64,000 bases of DNA from Heterobilharzia americana (taxonomy: Eukaryota > Platyhelminthes > Trematoda > Strigeidida > Schistosomatidae): contig OX104131.1 of assembly GCA_944470555.2 (NCBI GenBank), forward strand, positions 17,414,515 through 17,478,514. Reading direction: 5' to 3'. The translations under genes and the position numbers were made by a program. The first letter of the stretch is position 1; each line of letters starts with the position of its first letter. Positions 40,260 to 54,119 of the stretch are shown here, piece after piece. The notes under the pieces were generated by a model. That model worked only from the letters and a program-made list of their open reading frames with translations. It searched no databases and was not told the DNA's origin.

Positions 40260-42077
40260 TAGAGAATCTTAGGAAACAACCGTGGACCCAGTCCACTTTT
40301 TATTTTTCCTCTCAGCAGGTCGGAATACTGTACAAGGTATAGCAAGCGAAGGATGCCGTCACCATACAGTACTACTTTCAGAGTCAAATGAGCAAATTTT
40401 GCATTCGTTCCTCAGGAGAAACTGTGTTTATGTCGGCTGACTCGTTCTAGGTAGAACTAAAAAACACATTGAGCTAGACTGTCATTTGGCACGACATGTG
40501 CAGTACTTTTTCGTTTGGCTTTTAAAGCCCTTTCTTGTTATTATGACAAGCTTTCCGACCTTATATTCGCGTTATGCCTCGTCCAAATCAATTCTAGAGC
40601 CTCTTAAGGGGTTTTAAAGCACTTGGGATAGGCGGCACCTCAAAGAGGTAATGTTCCCATTTAAAAGGGTAAATTGTCCATAAAGGCGAGTTATCTGGAT
40701 CTCAACAAAAGTAGCCCGATCTACTAGCCTTAATAATATTAGGAACGCCTGAAATTTGTGTAGACTGAAATGTTTACTCGTATCGAATGTAACTATTATT
40801 TAGTTCGTTGAAATACCGACTGCCGTGTTCGTATATCCCGGCAGTTTCCTACTAACTTTGCAGTCCCATTTTACAGCCCAATATACAGCCGCACCCTAAG
40901 GTCCTGGAGTGCGCTCACTCATAAAAAATCCTTATTTTACCAGGACTCAGCGTACTGTGTCTCAAACAAGGACTGAAGTCACTTTGTAAAGCTTTGTAAC
41001 AAAACAGTCACTTCGCACAACACAAAATGTGGGCTACCAGTGAGCCAGTATCCTCAAGATTTTAAATGAATCTTTTCTATCTTCCAGATATCCTACTTTA
41101 CCCCCGGCCTTAGTTTCGTAAGCGAATCCTGCCTAGAAAACTATCAGTGCTTGTTTGCCAATTTCGCACGCCTGGGATACTCGATGTAGGTGGGCAGAGG
41201 ATCAGAGGAGTAACCTATCTCTCCGAATGCTGGAAGGAACAGCAAGGGGTGCAAACCAAATGTTATGACCACAGAGCCACTTTTGGATGTCCAAGAGAAC
41301 GGGCGGGCCACAATTATTGATCTTTGTGTAACCCATACATTCCAAACTAAATAAGGCATATCAAACGGTGATCAGAAGCTACTGAGACGCATTTTCCTAG
41401 GTATCCTCGGGGCGGGTATTGAAAATTGTCGTGACCTATGTGATATACTGAAACGCAGTAACCATTTTCACTTATGTAGAAGACACATACAAATCTGCTC
41501 CCACCGATGACCCACAATTTCAGTAAAGAGGTAGTATTGACCATGTGCAGTCATTCACTAAATGTGGAAGTGTCTTCAGAGGGCTATCTCACTGTTGAGT
41601 TATAGATTTCCACAGCGGCTGCAAGCTTCCAAAAAATGGACCCAACACATCGTTGCCGAGCGGTTTGTATGTTGCATTATATCCACATGTTGTAATGTGT
41701 CCCAAACCTCGGTCATTCACTTTCTAGTTTCTGCTTCTGGTCTTCCTCATCCCGTCGTTGTGAAGCTCTATCGTGTGCCGGTTATCTTTCATTATCAAAT
41801 GTCAGTGCATCCTGTGTACCCGCTGATTGGTCAGCTCAAGTTTTTCTCACTCTTTTCCTCTCCATATTCACCAGATCACCTCCAAACTCACACCCCCACA
41901 TGCGCACCTCCCCCCGCAACGACACACCTACCTACAGGCTAGACGCAAACCTATCAACAGCTGGTCGTTACAACCTGACCTACTGAGCCGTAACTTTTCT
42001 GTTATTCATTTTGGATTTCGCACTTCTGAACAGTACAAGTGCTTAACTGGACCATGGATGAATTTACTCTTGTGCTA
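40260..42077. other. Unassigned sequence
   Basis: Minus-strand frames at 41144-41359 and 41347-41544 abut in different frames and could be one decayed coding relic. I cannot name a family. Nothing else is recognised. Confidence 0.35.
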
Positions 42078-42340
42078 TCAAACCCCTGGCTTCCTAGGAC
42101 AGTAGCTGAGGATCAAACAACCATCAGATGCTGTCACCGACACAGTCTGATCAGTGTAACCAAGTAAATAGCAGTAGTCCTTCGATTTTATGTATCCTCC
42201 GTTAAATGCCAAAATGTCATGGTTCGTAATTCCAGCAACGGTGTTCACAGAAGCCGCAACAATGTCGATAGCTCTAACCTTACCTTGATCACGCAGCTCG
42301 ATGCAACAAATATTTGCCATAATAGTGCAGTCAATGAAAA
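42078..42340 (-). other. Open frame of unknown origin
   Basis: An 80-codon ATG frame whose open frame extends a few codons upstream, with protein-like composition (ICCIELRDQGKVRAIDIVAA, YCYLLGYTDQTVSVTASDGC). The TVSVTASDGCLI part faintly resembles a WD-repeat strand, but this is not enough for a call. It lies 200 bp outside the long inverted repeat. Confidence 0.3.
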
Positions 42341-42542
42341 CGGCTAAGTGACATTACTTTAATAGATTCCATTGACGGAGACTTCTTGTATCTGGAAACT
42401 GCGATAGATAGTATGAGTGAAAAAAGAAGACTTTCCACTCGCCCAACTACTTTGCTTAAGAAACAGTAATTCAGGGTAGAAATTGCGTTTGTCTAACAAC
42501 CTGCAGCTGTTGTTCAAGAATTAATGATAATAATAGTATTTA

Positions 42543-43410
42543 TTCCTGAATGTACAAGCACACACCATTCTCACAGGTATGAATAAGTTTATATACAAAT
42601 TACATTCATCTTCATGTAAGGTAATCTGAATCCCTACCCGTTGTCACTATAAGATACAAGCGTTGCATGTTCATATAATGGAACATCCCAGCAGAATAAG
42701 TGTGCAGAACATTTACAAGTTGGACAAGTGGAAGTATTGTCTTCGCGTTAACGAAAAAGACCAGGTTTGCATCCAAACACTACAGGTATTACCTGGAGAA
42801 AAATAAAGCTTGAGGCTAATACTTCCATCGTAACAGTTTGTACTTTTTGCTTGAGATAATGATGAAGCGTTTATGAATTGTTTGCATATTGTACTTCATT
42901 GACGATTCCAGGACTGTATATAATTCATCCGTGTCAACACCATTCCTCAAAGAAGATTCATAATCTTGATGAATATTATGGCTGAAAGCCAAATATCTTC
43001 ACTTTTCCAGCTTCAGCATTCAGAAGCAACAGACTTGCTTGAATGCGCTAAATGGACTTCCAGAACATTTTGTCCTTCGTTTTCACGGGTAGTGACAGCC
43101 TTGTTGTCCGTAAGTGTCGGACTTTGCTGGCCACTTTTATGATGAGTTAATCCTAGATTTTGATAATTATGAAGTTGTAGTCCAGTGAACATTTTTTATT
43201 TCTGTTTGTTGTAGTTAGGTTTTCTGAACGTGGTAAAACTGGTTGCCCTCCATGAAGGATAGTTTCAGTCATGGTCTGTTCCTTAAGTAATTAATCCTCG
43301 ATGGCAACCAAGCCAACGTTTAGGACTGAATTACTTCTCTATGGTGAGAAAAAACAGACAAAGCAACAGGCGGAGAGAGCAAGAATTCCGACAAGGAGAG
43401 TGTTTTCCAT
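42543..43410 (+). repeat. Left arm of an 868-bp near-identical inverted repeat
   Basis: Every line of this stretch is the exact reverse complement of 60149-61016 except position 42554 (A here; the partner at 61005 would give G). Similarity continues outward for about 17 bp of AT-rich sequence with two mismatches, then ends. Inward it stops abruptly after GAGTGTTTTCCAT. The arm contains only short frames (such as MVRKNRQSNRRREQEFRQGE across the inner end) and no family I recognise. Confidence 0.95.
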
Positions 43411-44540
43411 GTTCATCGCAGGTGGGCGAAATTCGTTGCAAGTTTCAATTAGTCGAACAAATGCCTGCCAAAATATCGAAGATCACACGGAGCATGCGGG
43501 ATATTAATGCACTAAGGCTACTGAAGACTTGGGCTGGCATTACTTCGTCTTATATGATCACTACCTGTGTTGTATGAAATATATATTACTATTACAGTGG
43601 AAACCTAGGTTGACGGTATTTCCAAGTCGGAAAGTGTCACTAAATACATTTCTTCCTAGGTCTTTAGGCTCATTGTAGCCGGTCAGGGGGCCACAGGATA
43701 CAACGTCCAAGACAAAGTGACCATACTTCTTAGGGCCGCCCATATGCTGGAGTTTCTATGCATCTGCCTGAAACGGCCTAAATATCACCCGAAATATCTT
43801 TGCAAGCTCCTTATCTCCTTTGATAGCCAGGGAGTGGCTGTGGACTGACGAAATCTCGTGGCTCAATCGCTTCGACCATGAAACTGATAATTACAAATGT
43901 AGCGTCCAGAAACGTTAACCGGCAAACAACATGAGAGATTCCTCAAATTACACGTGCCAAACCACCCAACAACTCTCTAGAACCTAATGACGGTTCAGTT
44001 AACAGTACTTAGTTGAAAAAATATAAACTGATACACCGAGCTCAACCAGAAAATCACCGTCACCCTCCACTTTTGGTCATTCATTTGATAAAGCAATATC
44101 TGTTAGTCCGGATAAGACATTTTCAGGTCCCTACCTAACCAAAAATCACCACCAGCGTGGGAACCGATCGCTTCATAAGGCGAACGTGCTCCAAGCGAGT
44201 CTCACCAAAATGCCAGGTGTAACAGATAAGGCAGATACTTGCGACTCGCACGTGGTATCGGTGGTTTCTCAGTAGTAGCTTGGGAAACGTTCGTCCATGG
44301 ACTCATTTTTAAGTGAACATTATCGAGCTACGTCAGCTGATATGCTACACGTGTTACCTCCCCCCTTCCAAAGTACAGAACCATTATTAGGCAGGCTGGG
44401 ATGAAGCTTGTTCACAGAGTAGGTGTAGCGGATGGGGAACCCCCTTAAAGCTCCTAACCTGCGTTTGACATTAAGTTTACCGCACTCTAACTTCTACACT
44501 TGTCCTGATGGCACAGCCCCCTGAAGAAACGGAAATATCC
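43411..44540. other. Inverted-repeat spacer, unassigned
   Basis: Heavily decayed sequence leading into the first CR1-like relic; no interpretable frame. Confidence 0.4.
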
Positions 44541-44544
44541 CTTC

Positions 44545-47500
44545 AGATCCTCTCTTGGCAACCGTCCACAAGGCTCTGAAACAATACGAACCTTTCGTCT
44601 ACCGTCTTGGGTCTGGCGGGTGATTTCAATATGTTTGAAGTCCAACTAGACTACATAATGTTTTAGATTTAGTCTTCGCTAGCAATCTCATTCCCTCTAT
44701 GGTACATATCGGCCATCGATTCCCAGGAAGTGACCGCAATATTGTAGATTTTTGCCTACCTTTTGAATCTGCCGTTAACCCTGGAAGGCAGTTAGTGCAT
44801 TACAGAAATTACCATGACATTAACTGAACGGAATTTCAGTTTCCACTAAGGTGTTTAGATTTAGAAGGTTACTTTTCCGGTATCTCCGTTGCAGTACTGA
44901 CAACTGTTTTGTGTCCTATCTTGTGCAATAACCGTGATTATTTTGCACCAGAAGGGAACACTAATTCCGTGATCGTGAAAACTCTATTTATTCCGGCTCC
45001 CCTTCGAAGTCATCTTCGGAAACACGCTACCCGTTTTCCGAGACAACGTGACTTTCTTTGCTAGTCGCGATGTCTAACATTTGTGCTTGTGCCGATGTCC
45101 CATGTGTACAGAAGGCCGTCGGGTTGGAACATCAAGCTCTGTCTTCTGGCAATAAAGAATTTCTGGAAATGATTCTCGGGTCTAAATTGAAATCATCTAA
45201 ATCCAAAACGATTAAATGTATTATTAGTAACGGTCAGGTGCGCGATGACCCTAAGCAAATTGTGGAGATTTTCAGTAACCACTTTACTGCCTCCATAATA
45301 AGTGGGAGTAGTGCATTCGGGTTACAGTGGTCAACAGTACCTTCCTCTAGGATCGACAACGTGAGGTTTACGGCACAAAACCTTTCTGCGGCGAGTAACA
45401 TTCTGAAACTTCTTTTTACTGATAGTTCCGATGGGATACCTGTCGTCGTCATTAAAAACGGAAGCGAAGATACACTTCTGCTGCTTCTGTAGTTATTTCA
45501 CATGTCAGTGAATACTTCATGTTGCCTCTGCATCTGGAAAACTACCCATATCATTCTCACTAATAAACCCGAATAGTCTGCACATCCGGATAATTGCCAT
45601 CCGATTAATATCACATTGGTGGTTTCCAGAGTGATGGAGAAAGTTATAAAGAATAGTGTCGTGGATTACCCAATCGATAACAACTTATTATCAACTTCTC
45701 AGCACGGGTTCTTAAAAACCAGATCCTGTGACAAATGCATGTTAGATTATCCTGAACACATCACAGAAAGGCGTGACTAAGGCCTTTTTGTCGATGTGCT
45801 GTCTTTTGACTTCAGGAAAGCATTTGATGAAGTGTCACACCAGAGACAAATATATTTGGGATCTCTTTCTAAATTTTGTTCACTGAAATAAATAGCTCTC
45901 TATTCAGAAAAGTGAGAACGCTGTTTATCAGGCAGTTTCTCCTCCACCGTGTAACCGGTATCATCGGCGTGGGGTAGCTCAAGTGGTGAACAGCATGCTC
46001 GGCCGACTCCAAATGACGTCAAAATGCACTTAGTTGTATTACTGAGAAGTTTATCGTCAGAATTCCTCGCAAACGTCTATACATCAAAGTTTCATGTTTT
46101 CTAGACGCCAAGACTCCCATTTATCCACTTCTTCATCCCAAAACTTAGTTCCTATTCAGCGGCCTCCGCATAGGCCCGTATGCATGACGACTACTTATTC
46201 CCCGCCCCTTAGATTCCCACCTAGACGTGTCGACTGATATGTTCCGCCGTTCAGACAAATAGTTTCAGTGCCACATTTTGTGGTTATCGTGCACTAAATG
46301 TCACCGACCACCATCTCACCATAGTTCATTGCTGAAAGACAGATAACTGTCCTGCGACAACTCTTAAATCTACATCTGATTTCTCTTTCTTTGATTATTC
46401 TGTTCATGTCTTGTTACTCATTGGTCTAAGCACACGACAAGTTGTTCCATACCAGCGTTTCTTTTTCTCTCTCTCTCTCACGGACAGATTCACAATGAGA
46501 CTGCGGTATGATGACTTAGTTGACTACAATTGGGATTGTATCCAGAAATGTTGGCAGTTTGCGCCCAAACACGTAAGTTCACCGACTAATAACAGCCACC
46601 GACCTCATGGTAAAGAGAACCAAGACTGACCTCATATGAAGCGCCAACCTTGAAGGCATATCGAATGATTCAGTGGCGAAACCTTAGGCTTCGTGGGCGG
46701 CAAAATGACAACAGTTTTTGGACCGAGTTACGACTTAAGCTTAATTTATTTCTATGAATTTGTTTTCAGTGACACAGATGCAAAAGATCGGTACATGCTG
46801 CTTGACACTGTGCAACACTGATTTCAAGCTTTGTCATCGGTCCAAACCAGGATTTGGATCTAGTTTTAAATGCCCTCTGTAAACAGCAAAAACTCATTGA
46901 TTGTTCGCAATTTTTTCAGCCCTATTTATGCTTGACGTTTGCTATTCTATGTACTTTTGCTGTTTATGCGACTCATTAACAGAAGTGTTGTGGCATAATC
47001 ACGGTTGCCTGGTTAAAGCTCATACTGGGTGATAGTGCCTGCGTTACTATTCACCACTTTTACGTAATGAAAAGGTTGTTACCTAATATTTTTAATCAGC
47101 AACCTGCAAATAATATCATCCTGGCAGACTATATATTGCGTGGCGAAGCATTCTTTTTAAGTTTTCTCAGCCTCGCCAGCAACAGCAACATTCAGATATT
47201 GCCTGCAAAGGCGGCATGCGTTCGTGTAACTTATTATCCGAAATATATTATCATCACTATTATTGATGAAAATCGTGTTTCATCTTTCAAAACCTGGAGC
47301 CATCACGTCTGATGTCGTCCTGGGTAGTGGGCTAGATCCTCCGCTTTCTACTCTTTTCCCCCAACAGCCTCTGTTGTTGCTTCGCACGTGGCAAGCATTT
47401 TCTGTTTCCCGACCACTTTAAGGTGGTCTCCACATTCCTGTTTGATGACTCAAACTACTTTCAAACGTTGAAACTGGGGATTTGGACCAGGTAACCAACT

Positions 47501-47780
47501 GGTCTGCCGTATGGGAGCTATGATGTACCGTACGAAAGTGCGGCTGGATATACTTCGGTGGCCAAGACTGCAGTCTATGATGCCACCGAGCCTCGCAAAT
47601 GTTGTCGACTTTGGTCCGAAGTATTCTGGTTGTATACTCCACCACTTCCACGACCATGAAGCAAAACTCCTGCCCTGCAAGACTTGCGTGAGATCACCGC
47701 TGAAATACAGCTCGTTCACCCCGGGTAGCATTCGTATTAATGACAAGATTAGGATGGAAAGTGTCCGGAGGTAATTCACA
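44545..47780 (+). mobile_element. CR1-like non-LTR element relic 1 (EN trace, RT)
   Basis: An endonuclease trace (LAGDFNMF-like) is at 44608. 45058-45492 is the pre-RT linker. 45600-45850 decodes as NPINITLVVSRVMEKVI, STSQHGFLKTRSCDKC, then VDVLSFDFRKAFDEVSHQ (RT blocks with the first catalytic Asp). 47640-47775 is the thumb (KTCVRSPLKYSSFTPGSIRI). Stops are numerous and some blocks, including [FY]ADD, are not visible. Confidence 0.65.
46458..46479 (+). repeat. (CT)n tract
   Basis: CTCTCTCTCTCTC within the decayed element. Confidence 0.8.
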
Positions 47781-48719
47781 CCTAGCCTGCACTGACGCGG
47801 ATATGAACAGGACTATATGTCCAGATCAATATCTTTGAGTTTCGACCATCTTGAATGAGAAGAATGAAAATAGATCTTGTTTCGTTTCCCGAGATTCTGC
47901 GCAAATTATCACCTTCATCTGGTCAGCGACTTCAATTCTCATGAGCAGGTTGCTATGACTTACCTAGCGAAGCGCTTGGAGTTAAAAAGAAACTTTCAGA
48001 ACATCTCCATGTACTTCCATCAAGCTCCCCCAAATGTGGAACCAACTCTGTGTCGAAATCAGGGCCTACGGCTCGTTTATTCAGCTTAGCCGTCTACCAA
48101 ACGAAGTATTAACTTTCATTACCGCGGTTAACATATTAGGTCCAAAGCAACCATGTTCCACAAAATTCAACCTACTAGGTCCCCTGAATGCTTAGATGGC
48201 CGAACCTGTGTAGTAACTACTAAATCTAATCAGCTTTGTCTTCCAGACAAGATGCTGATACCGTAGAGGACGCACCCACAGCTACATATCCGGGTTTACC
48301 ATGCTGGAGTTAAAAACATTCCGAAAGAGACGACTTACACTGAACCCCACATTTTATCATAAGTTACTTTACGAGCGCTTATACTCTCATAGCCCACCAG
48401 TCAAACTGGTTACATCGTCTACGCATGTTATTCGTGACCACAAGGTATTAGTTAAAATTGAGTGTTGTATGACGAGCCTGCGATGTGAGTACTTCCCCAA
48501 CAAACTCTCTTACATTTAGAGTGGGCTTCTAGAAGAAACCCGTACGGTAGGTTTGTTAGCACTTTTTCGCTCCCCGCTTGATAGGCTACCAGTGAACGAC
48601 GAGTCCATACTCCATTTGGTCGTTATCTGTGCTTCCTGGGTCGACGAGAACGAACTTGAACAACCGAATATATGAAACAGAGTTACTAAAGTCCTCGGGT
48701 TCCCGTTGTACTGATGGGA

Positions 48720-50115
48720 TTATGATTACTTACAAGGGGGGTGGGTAATGGTCCTCTTCCTCAGTATAATGCATTTATTGCATACCGTTTTCCCCTTTAA
48801 AGCCACTTCCATACACCCCAGACAGAAAATTTCACGAACCGCACAGTAAAAAAACTATGTAGTTGATTCTGCATGCATACGTGAAAATGTACATGAAGTT
48901 CGAATTAGTCTAAAAGAAGAGGAACTTCTCTGTTCTCCAATTTGGATCGCGTGGTGATCCCCCCTACATATCTACATATGCTTCCCACTTTTTCCTCCTT
49001 GCAGCAGCAGCTCGGTGAGGATATTTGGCGCTGAATTGCAATCTGAACACAACTACTTCATGGTAATAATAACTGCCGTGTGACCGTGAGAGTTACTAGA
49101 CTCCTCCAAATCTTTCGCAGTTTCTGGAATATCTTCACAATCAGCTCACACGCCGGTCAGGGTGCCTTGAGAGATAAACCATTTAAACTTTCCCAGCGGT
49201 TAAAAGAGAGGAGATATTCTAAATAGGGGATTAAACCAGAAGCCAATTTACCTACTAGCTCGGGAAGCGACTTACCTGCAGTAGCCCTCCACTACATGTT
49301 CTCCTGCACTCCGCATCAAATGATCCCTTCAAGTGGAAGTTTCTATGCATCAAATACACTACCTGAATGACGCTGCTTACATCAATTCGAAAGATGCCTC
49401 GAGTCCACGTGTAACTGCTGCCTTTTGGACGAGTAACCACTTCAACGTCCATTTCCATGCACTACAGCAAGTGTTCCAGACGACACCGATCCACATTACC
49501 TCTGAGTGTAACGTGGCGAACTCGAAATGCATTGGTTTAAACATTCACCCTGGTCATATAACTATGGATAGTTTACTGATATCCCAGGTCGTATACACGA
49601 GCCCCCTGTGGATAGCAAAGCTAAAAACCGAAGAACGTTCCAACGGATAGGTGGTTGTGCTACTAAATAACAAACTATGTGAGTGGACTAACAATTTCGG
49701 CTAGTTCCAACGCAAATTTTGGATACTGTGCGCCTTTGTTCCTAATAGTGTAACCTATCTATGTGGTGGGAGATTGAGAATTCACTCCCACCAATAACTT
49801 GTTGTGTGAATTATTTGATACCGAGTACCATTTTGTAAGCTTTCAGGAAATATCAGTTTCGCGATGCTTGTAGACTGGCAGCTCTCATAGCTAATCCATT
49901 ATATGAGGATGATCTTTATCATTATCATCCAAACTTCACCACTGTTTGTGTGCTGAAAAGTAATATTTTCTGTTTCGTTTCATAACTAGCAGGATCTTCT
50001 GGTGTCCTAGATGGAGTTTGATGACCTTCGTTCTGCACCATTCAGGACCTGTAAAATCTTGTGGACTTTCCAGTGAGATGTAGCCATGCCTGAAAGCTGA
50101 CTTCTCTCATCTTAA
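48720..50115 (+). repeat. CR1-like 3' untranslated region, copy A
   Basis: Roughly 1.35 kb, homologous to copies B (52.24-53.69) and C (55.78-57.01). Shared marks include GTGAAAATGTACAT, AACTTCTCTGTTCTCCAA, ATGCATCAAATACACT, TAACGTGGCGAACTCGAAAT and an end near GCCTGAAAGCTGACTTCTCT. The open frame at 49333-49650 is part of this repeat; copy B is not open there. Confidence 0.75.
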
Positions 50116-51140
50116 ACCAAAGGCTTTACCAGTGATTAAGAATATATCCTCAAAAATGCATTGATTTTGGGCAGACAGAGGTCATGTCAGACGGCGTACT
50201 GTGTCAACATGGGACAAATCTGAATAAACTAGAGGCGCTGAGAACATCAAACATCAGGCCAGCGTTAATGCCTGCTGATTCTGCAAAATCCTCTGACAGG
50301 GCACCATTCAACAGAAACTAAGTTCTGTCGATACATTTACTCAAGGAAACAGTTATTCCAATCCACCTAGTCTCGACACAAGTTAACTCTCAAACAGCAG
50401 AGACACCTCTTGGTCTGATAAAGAATTTTTAGATGTACCAAACCCTAGTGCAGTAGGAGGTAGAATGGATGGCGGTCGTATTGACCACGTGGCATTCATA
50501 TCATAACGGCTGACTGAGTACCTCTAAGACAGAAATTCACAAATATATCTGTAGTAAAGTTTTGATGAAGCGAATTCGTGACCTAAAGATAATTAGTAAA
50601 CCTAGAGAATCTGACATTCTTATCTTAGGAAACATTCTCATTTCATACTGTCCTAAACGGCCCTGTGGGCTTGTCCATCATAGCGTGCCTTCAGGCCTAT
50701 CGGTAATCGGTAGAGAAGTGATTTAGTCGTCAAGCCGACCTCGCATTCATCTTAAAAGCTTGGTTCTTCTCGTTAAAGGATGCGAGAAATTAAAGCCATA
50801 AGTCGAATTGGCTCTCATCTAAGGACCAGTGATTTTGGTAACCACCGTGGCCACCAAGATTCTTATAGGAGACATTCATACTCCAATGACAGCGTTTTAA
50901 ATAAAAACTATCACTATTCCAGTTTCTCATACAGTCCTAGTGTTTACTTCTTTGATGGAAGTCCATTCGCTGGGCTCCTTAAGGACTTCTTTGTTCTGAA
51001 CGTCTGCTTCCAAGTGTGCAATCGATTTTCGTCCATTCAAGATCACTAGTATATCAACAAACCAAAATGTTCTCACATGTCATATACACCTTTCAAACCC
51101 TACTCGCCCCTGCGACTCAAACACTTCCATCAGTCACGAT
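50116..51140. other. Decayed element interior, unassigned
   Basis: Lies between copy A and the RT tail of relic 2; no interpretable domain. Confidence 0.35.
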
Positions 51141-51146
51141 GTTCAT

Positions 51147-52121
51147 ATGGCTACGGTTGCAATAACTGCTTATAAAACAATATTTAAACGGTCAGGCAAA
51201 ATTTGCTGTGATGATAGTCAAAACGGCTACCGGTGTTACTCTGAGTCCGCAAATCTGACACCACGTGTTTGCCACTGCGACTTGCGAGCTCCACCTACCG
51301 TACTCGTATTCTCAGGTTCACTTAAGCTTCAACAAAATTGTCGAATTTGGACCCTTCCGAAACGGTTATTTATCCTCGTTCGCTGCCAATTTTACACCCT
51401 TTTGACTCCTCCGCAGATGATGCATCATCCCAGTTCTACAATAAGCAAATTGCGTCACACCGTCAACCGGTCTGGGAAACAACGGAAAATTTTGGATACA
51501 ACTTGACCGCTTTCGATATTTTTCCCATAAATGCCCCTTTGCTGCCAACTAGCTATCTTGTGTGAAATTCCAGCCTTCTTCACTGACAATCACCAGGACT
51601 TTGTGACTATCAGAGATGCATGGTAACTTCCGCGGTGACAGGTATGCAATATCTATGCTTCGGATAGGATACTGATTGAGAATTTTCAAAGAAAGTTTAT
51701 CCACTATATACTGGGCCGTCACGAGAAAGTGGACTATGAGAGAAGGTGTAAGAAACTAAAAATTGGCCCACTTTGGCTAAGACGCCTTTAGCTCATTCGT
51801 AGCTTATTTTTCCGCCTTTTGTATGACATTACTCACGCCTGTTGCGCTCCCACTTTTAAGCCTATGTCCTCATATAGTCTATGCAATCGTGAATGTACTG
51901 TGCCTGTAGAAGAGCACCACCTTAAACCTAGGTCACGATCCTTTATGTCACAGTACGGCAAGTTATGGAATAAGCTTCCACATTTTATTCGCTCTTGCGT
52001 GTCCGCATTTCAGTTTCGACGTCTACTCAACGAATTCTTCCCTTTCACGGATATCTACACATTTCTTGACATTCATATTAAAACCACAAATACGAAGCAT
52101 AATGGAACAATCGGCACATAA
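51147..52121 (+). mobile_element. CR1-like relic 2, RT C-terminal part
   Basis: 51819-52121 reads HHLKPRSRSFMSQYGKLWNK and LPHFIRSCVSAFQFRRLLNE, the classic C-terminal tail of CR1/Jockey RT (R-S-x-S-F-x-x-R-x-x-x-x-W-N-x-L-P). Weaker resemblance extends upstream to about 51650. It is followed directly by 3' UTR copy B. Confidence 0.65.
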
Positions 52122-52239
52122 CAATGGTCAGGCCGTTGCGTCCGCTATGAACGTACTCAGGTCTCTAAATGTAAGAATCGGTTTTATTAAAGCCCTGAAG
52201 TTCGTTTAATGCAGAAGGCCTTACGATTGCATACAAGGG

Positions 52240-53690
52240 TATGAATACTGGCTCCTCTCCGTATAATGAACTTGAAGAATACTGTCCACCTCTCGAAGCC
52301 ACTACGGTACACCCCCACCCCCGAAAAGATTTAGGAACCTTATAATAGAAGGACTATGTAGTTGACCACACATATATACGTGAAAATGTACATAAAGTCC
52401 AAATAATTAAAAAAAGAATAGGGACTTCTCTCCTCTCCAAATTTGTCGGCGTAGTAACCTCTCTTTCCATATCTGCTTGTGCCTCTTCTTTCTTCCCTCA
52501 TTTGCAGAAACAGCTGCAAGTCGACATTTGATGTTTAAATTCAGTCCGAACATGATTGCTTTGTGGGAATAACACCTGCTCATTGACGCCAATAATTATT
52601 GGACTGCTCCTACTCTTTCGCAAGTTCTGGACCATCTTCAAGATTAATTCACCCACTGGTCATGATTTTTCTTGCAACGAACTGTTTGACCGTTCCCAAC
52701 AATATTTGTAGCAGAGACATTCTGAACAGATGATTTAACCAGAGACAAATTAACATATTGGCTCAGGACGTCACTTACCTGCAATGGCTCCACACTACAC
52801 ATTTTCCAGTACTCTGTACCAAGAGACCGTTTCATATGACTTACTATGCATCAAATACACTTCTCGAATGATGCGGCCTACGCTGATACAGAAGATATCC
52901 GAAGTCTGTGTGTAAATACTACCACTTGGACTATTGACCATTTCAACACCTATTTTTATTCAATACAACAAGTATTCCCAGCAGAATTAACCTCCTAAGG
53001 TTAAGCGTAACATGGTGACCTGGAAATGCATTGACATGGCGATACACTCTGGTTATGTAACTGTGGATACTTTATTAATACTCCAGATTGTATAAGTGGG
53101 TCCTTTGTGGTTAGCAAAGCTAAAAACTGAAGATCATTCTAAGTAATAAATTGTCATATTACTAATTAGTAAAACTATGCAGATGGACTAACAACGTCAG
53201 CTGGTTATAAAGCAAACTATGAACACTGCGCGCTCGTGATAATGATGGTGGAACCTGTCTGTGAGATAGGAGATGGAAATCCATATCCGTCTCATGGATT
53301 TCAGCAAATTTGTATAAGATTATGCACACTAATGACTTGATATGTAAATTATTTAATGCAAGATACCAGTTCGTAAACTTTCAAAAATTATGAATTTGAC
53401 GGTGCTTGTTATCTGGTGTCCCTCGTATTAAACCTGTTAAATGAAGACAATATTTATTATTATCCCAACTTCAACACCCTATGTACACTGTAAAGTAATA
53501 TTTCCTTGCTCTTTTCATAACTAGCAGGACGTTCGGCAGTTTTTAATTGAGTTTAATGACATTCCGTCAGTACCGCTCAGAGCTCAAGTCTTGTAGATAT
53601 TTTGAGATATATCGACGTGATGAAGCCTGTAAACTGGCTTCTCTCATGTTAAAACTTTTTTAACGTGAGAATAAAGCATTTACTTATTTG
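52240..53690 (+). repeat. CR1-like 3' untranslated region, copy B
   Basis: Diverged direct repeat of copy A about 3.5 kb away; it ends GAATAAAGCATTTACTTATTTG, close to the ATTT-type end of copy C. Presence of the RT tail just upstream shows this is the element's natural 3' region. Confidence 0.75.
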
Positions 53691-54119
53691 TGCTCTCCTC
53701 GGAGGTAACTTTCCCGCCGACTGAGGTGGCGGGTGTATTGTCTGCATCAAATCACATGTGGATGTTACGTATTAGGAGGACTCAGACCTCACTGCGGACA
53801 AAAACGTTTCGGTGTCAACAAACCTGCTCTACCAAGCATCCGTTCCGGCATATCTATCACCTACCAGACCAAAACGATGACCCCAACATGGTAACAGTTG
53901 TCTGCCGCTAAACGACTGTATGGGGCTTCAACTATAAGATTAGTGGAAGTGGTAGTCACTTCCCTGAAATCCGTTGGCAGTAGATTGCTGCCGTACATCG
54001 ACACGGTATATTTTTGGGGCTGCCTGAGTCAACAATATTTCAAATCTCATATTTTCAGAGATACCTAACCATCTTAACGCATGTAAGCTGTGTATTTACA
54101 GGAAGTGACCGTGGTGTAG

